From positions 1 through 16,633 of the forward strand of contig DDLV01000144.1 of assembly GCA_002340325.1 (NCBI GenBank): a DNA stretch of 16,633 nt. The letters are read 5' to 3'. Source of the DNA: Glaciecola sp. UBA2563 (GTDB lineage Bacteria; Pseudomonadota; Gammaproteobacteria; Enterobacterales; Alteromonadaceae). Shown piece by piece: positions 14,080 to 16,633 of this stretch. Both the position numbers and the translations under genes were made by a program. The notes under the pieces were generated by a model that was given only the letters and a program-made list of their open reading frames with translations, ran no database searches and had not been told where the DNA came from. How positions within the stretch are numbered: position 1 is the stretch's first letter; the number at the start of each line of letters is the position of its first letter.

Positions 14080-15240
14080 ATGAAACAAAGAAAACGTATT
14101 TACTACTCACCTGAACAGAAAGCGCTTATATGGGATAGATATAAACAAGGTGATTCCTTACATGACATTGCAAGAATGTTTGACAGAGGACATTCTTCCA
14201 TTATGCCAACCATCTATCAAACGGGTGGTTATCGTCCTCCAGAAAGAAAAAGGCATTCCCAATCCCTTTCGCTCGCTGAACGAGAGGAAATCTCTTGATG
14301 CTTAGTCATAAAACAGTCCATTCGAGAAATAGCGAGGCGTTTATCCAGAGCACCATCTACTATCAGCCGTGAAATAAAAAGAAATGGCGGGCTCAAGAAT
14401 TACCGAGCAGTCAATGCAGAGCAGAGAGCATGGGATGAAGCATTGAGACCCAAGCACTGCAAGTTACTTGTTTGTCCAGACTTGTGTAGACTAATTGCTA
14501 CTAAACTTAAACGAGCATGGTCGCCCCAGCAAATTGCAGGTTGGCTGAAGCGACAATACCCTGATAATCTGGAAATGCAGGTGTCCCACGAAACCATATA
14601 TAAAACACTTTTCATTCAAACTCGAGGTGCTTTGAAAAAAGAATTGCAAAAATGTTTAAGGTCGAAAAGAGCTGTCCGTAAATCTCGGAAAACTACGCTA
14701 ATTAGGCAAGGCCACGGCCAAATTCCTGATGCCGTTTCTATAAGTGAGCGACCTGCATCTGTTGAAGATAGAGCTGTACCGGGCCATTGGGAAGGCGATC
14801 TGATTTGTGGTTCAAATAACAGCTACATAGCGACGCTAGTAGAGAGACACTCTCGATTCGTAATGCTGGCGAAAGTGGATGATAGTAAAACGCAGACAGT
14901 CATTTCCGCGCTTATTAAACACGCTCAAAAATTACCAAATGAACTATATAAATCTCTCACTTGGGACAGGGGAAGAGAAATCAAAGATCATAAACAATTC
15001 ACGCTAGCTACTGATATCAAAGTTTATCTTTGCGATCCTTACTCACCGTGGCAACGTGGATCCAATGAAAACACTAATCGATTACTGAGACAATATTTCC
15101 CCAAAAGCACCGACTTATCAATACACAGCCAACAAAAACTAAGCAGTATTGCTAGACAACTTAACGAAAGACCGAGAAAAACGTTAAACTATGAAACACC
15201 AGCAGAGAAATTTAACCAATGTGTTGCGTCCATCGATTGA
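14080..15240 (+). pseudogene. IS30-family transposase, interrupted by an in-frame TGA
   Basis: Transposase of the IS30 type: an N-terminal helix-turn-helix (KQRKRIYYSPEQKALIWDRY onward) and a C-terminal DDE catalytic core with EGDLICG, TWDRGREI and WQRGSNENTNR. The three acidic residues are present, with 33 residues between the second Asp and the Glu, the usual IS30 spacing. The frame is open throughout except for a TGA at 14296-14298. Both sides are in the same frame and read EREEIS-stop-CL...QSIREIARRLSRAPSTISREI, where relatives have an Arg after EIS; a single CGA to TGA transition explains it. The ATG at 14080 gives about 386 codons, normal for the family; an in-frame ATG at 14041 is an alternative. 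The product is probably truncated and inactive. Confidence 0.88.
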
Positions 15241-15266
15241 ACTCAAGCCCTTCCCTGGACGCTCTG

Positions 15267-15286
15267 CGAAAACATCCATGTTTTCG
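15267..15286 (-). repeat. Hairpin with TGGA loop inside the right end of the IS
   Basis: Read on the minus strand, CGAAAACA and TGTTTTCG form a perfect 8-bp stem around TGGA (a ninth A-T pair is possible). It lies between the transposase stop and the inner repeat. There is no T-run on either side, so it is not an intrinsic terminator. Confidence 0.7.
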
Positions 15287-15289
15287 AAG

Positions 15290-15309
15290 CTTTCAAATGC
15301 CCTATTCCT
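15290..15309 (-). repeat. Inner inverted-repeat block, right
   Basis: Exact reverse complement of 13995-14014, 29 bp inside the right terminal repeat block. Confidence 0.8.
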
Positions 15310-15337
15310 ATAATCAAACATTTAGCAACTCAACAAC

Positions 15338-15356
15338 AATTAACGGGAACAAAGCC
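15338..15356 (-). repeat. Right terminal inverted repeat of the IS
   Basis: Nineteen bases forming the reverse complement of 13944-13962, ending in AAAGCC at the element boundary. Confidence 0.9.
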
Positions 15357-15456
15357 TTTTCCATTTGAATAATCTGTTCACATAGACAGGTGATTACTGC
15401 ATCAACGCCATTTATAGTGTGTCTACATAATAAATACAGAGAAAGGTAACCACGCA

Positions 15457-16633
15457 GTGTCCGTAAGTCACGATAGAAACGAAGGGCTATTTAGACTCAA
15501 TGCTGTTTCAAAGCAGTCATCACGTCTAGAAGGAGCAGTTGTGATTTCTCGGCCGGTGTCTAGCAAAATCCTATTTAGCGCGTTACTGATGGCGATCGTC
15601 ATCGCACTCGTTTTTCTAATCAATGCAAGTTTTCATCGAAAAGAGACGGTAGTAGGATATCTATCCCTTGAGGAAGGGCTGTCGAAAGTTCTTGCGCCGA
15701 CCACGGGCGTTTTGGAAAAGATTTTTGTGTCATCGGGTGACAGGGTCGAAAAAGGCCAACCCATCGCGCTAATTCATTCATCAAGACAACTCGCTAGTGG
15801 CGTATCAGTAGCCAATCACACAAATGCATCAATAAGAACGCAATTAGCATTGCTTGATTCACGGATGAAAAACGCAAAATTAGAAAACGAGCAACAGGTC
15901 AAAACGCTTGAGGCATCCATCGCATTCAATCAAAAGTCCTTAGATCAAAAGAGACTGCAAATCTCACACGCATCAGAACGAATCACAATACAAAGTAACC
16001 GCTATAACAATATGTTGCGCATACATGAAAGTGGTGCTATTTCCAAAAACGAGGCTGAATTTCAGAGAGAACAACTCGTTCAATTAAAACAACAGAAAGC
16101 CGAATTAGAGGGACATGCTGGACAACAAGCCAGTGAGCTCGCCAGAATGAAAGATCAGTTAAACTCGTTACCAAGTGAACATGCGCAACGCATGGCGCTT
16201 ATGAAAAGCGAAAAGACCGAACTAGATGAACGCCTCGTCACAGCGCGAGCAAACAGTGAATGGCTAATAACCGCGCCCTTCACTGGCACCATCACCAATC
16301 TAGCCGATTTGCAGGGTTCAAGCGTTCGCCATCAGCAGTATTTACTTACCATCGTGCCCGACAATAGTACGTTGCAAGCAGTATTGCTTGTACCCTCGCG
16401 CGCATATGGTTTCGTCAAACATGGACAAAATACCAAACTTCGTTTTGATGCATTTCCGTATCAACGCTTTGGCTTGTTTGATGGACAAGTTACAAAAACA
16501 AGCCGCTACATCGTAATGCCTGGTGAAGTGGACATGCCAGTGTCAATTCAAACACCTGTATACAAGGTTGAAGTGACAATGGCATCGCAACAAATCAGCG
16601 CCTATGGCCAGTCGGTTCCGTTACAACCGGGTA
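15457..16633 (+). CDS. HlyD-family membrane fusion protein (RaxA/CvaA-like), 3' end outside the window
   Basis: Periplasmic adaptor of a type I secretion system linking an inner-membrane ABC exporter to a TolC-like channel. About 392 residues are visible. A short cytoplasmic segment with GLFRLNAV (10-17) and VVISRPVSSK (28-37) matches the start of colicin V/RaxA-type adaptors; one membrane helix follows (about 38-57), then TVVGYLSLEEG, a biotinyl-lipoyl-like half motif APTTGVLEKIFVSSGDRVEKG, a long coiled-coil hairpin (about 125-265), the return half ITAPFTGTITNL and a beta-barrel domain. No ATG exists upstream in frame before a stop; the GTG at 15457 is preceded by AAAGG and fits the family N-terminus. 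Adaptors of this subgroup usually sit next to peptidase-containing ABC transporters for double-glycine peptides; that partner would lie to the right. Confidence 0.88.
   Translation, partial: MSVSHDRNEGLFRLNAVSKQSSRLEGAVVISRPVSSKILFSALLMAIVIALVFLINASFHRKETVVGYLSLEEGLSKVLAPTTGVLEKIFVSSGDRVEKGQPIALIHSSRQLASGVSVANHTNASIRTQLALLDSRMKNAKLENEQQVKTLEASIAFNQKSLDQKRLQISHASERITIQSNRYNNMLRIHESGAISKNEAEFQREQLVQLKQQKAELEGHAGQQASELARMKDQLNSLPSEHAQRMALMKSEKTELDERLVTARANSEWLITAPFTGTITNLADLQGSSVRHQQYLLTIVPDNSTLQAVLLVPSRAYGFVKHGQNTKLRFDAFPYQRFGLFDGQVTKTSRYIVMPGEVDMPVSIQTPVYKVEVTMASQQISAYGQSVPLQPG

Larger units (their letters stand above)
13944..15356 (+). mobile_element. IS30-family insertion sequence with disabled transposase
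   Basis: A 1413-bp element bounded by 19-bp perfect terminal inverted repeats (GGCTTTGTTCCCGTTAATT at 13944-13962 and its complement at 15338-15356), extended with TGTTGA after two mismatches. It carries one IS30-type transposase frame. Two further inverted-repeat blocks lie inside the ends (13995-14014 with 15290-15309; 14027-14036 with 15238-15247). No clear target-site duplication is seen: the flanking triplets are TAT on the left and TTT on the right, so flanks may have decayed or the ends may have recombined. It sits between the zinc operon and the HlyD-like gene. Confidence 0.88.

Noticed and set aside
14296..14298. TGA in the transposase as a selenocysteine or recoding site
   Set aside because: The family has Arg here, no selenocysteine-insertion-like hairpin is apparent directly after it, and one CGA to TGA transition is the simplest explanation.
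15267..15286. Intrinsic terminator of the transposase
   Set aside because: The stem is AT-rich and not followed by a T-tract in either direction.
1..16633. CRISPR array, integrated prophage or toxin-antitoxin pair
   Set aside because: No regularly spaced direct repeats, phage structural genes or small overlapping gene pairs of that kind were visible on either strand.

Overview
The window looks like chromosomal DNA of a marine gammaproteobacterium, most likely Alteromonadales (Alteromonas/Glaciecola/Paraglaciecola-like). This rests on moderately AT-rich composition and on a housekeeping set typical of gammaproteobacteria: MutY-YggX, TrmB, RsmC, ArcA, CreA, YceH, YaiI, PmbA/TldE divergent from YjgA/DarP, and a Zur-type zinc operon. 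The taxonomic placement is inference; no rRNA or marker tree is available here.

Layout. Positions 1-1599 are read leftward: a strong promoter with an A-rich UP-like tract at the left edge pointing out of the window, yggX, a short relic resembling an insertion-sequence end, and mutY. The mutY/trmB divergent gap (1600-1888) holds a large nested palindrome. Rightward from 1889 run trmB, rsmC and glgA, closely spaced. A 222-bp leader with an 11-bp inverted repeat and an ArcA-box-like sequence precedes arcA. Then come a CreA-family lipoprotein (minus), the yceH-yaiI pair (plus), a Tat-type PhoD phosphatase lipoprotein and pmbA (both minus), and yjgA (plus).

From 11905 the window becomes more accessory. 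A Zur operator palindrome drives a COG0523/CobW GTPase overlapping a DUF1826 gene, a predicted zinc-starvation module. Next is an IS30-family element (13944-15356) whose transposase is killed by one in-frame TGA and whose ends carry three separate inverted-repeat blocks. To its right begins a HlyD/RaxA/CvaA-type membrane fusion protein that runs off the window, probably the first visible gene of a type I peptide or bacteriocin export locus.

Regulatory structure is the most interesting part. The phoD Shine-Dalgarno lies inside a perfect 12-bp hairpin. The Zur box overlaps the most upstream possible cobW start codon. A hairpin signature (ACA-[G/T]GGA-[T/C]GT) occurs in the mutY-trmB palindrome and again inside the IS end. 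I saw no CRISPR array, no tRNA or rRNA gene within the window, and no complete undescribed multi-gene system. The best leads are these intergenic elements and whatever the HlyD-like gene introduces to the right.
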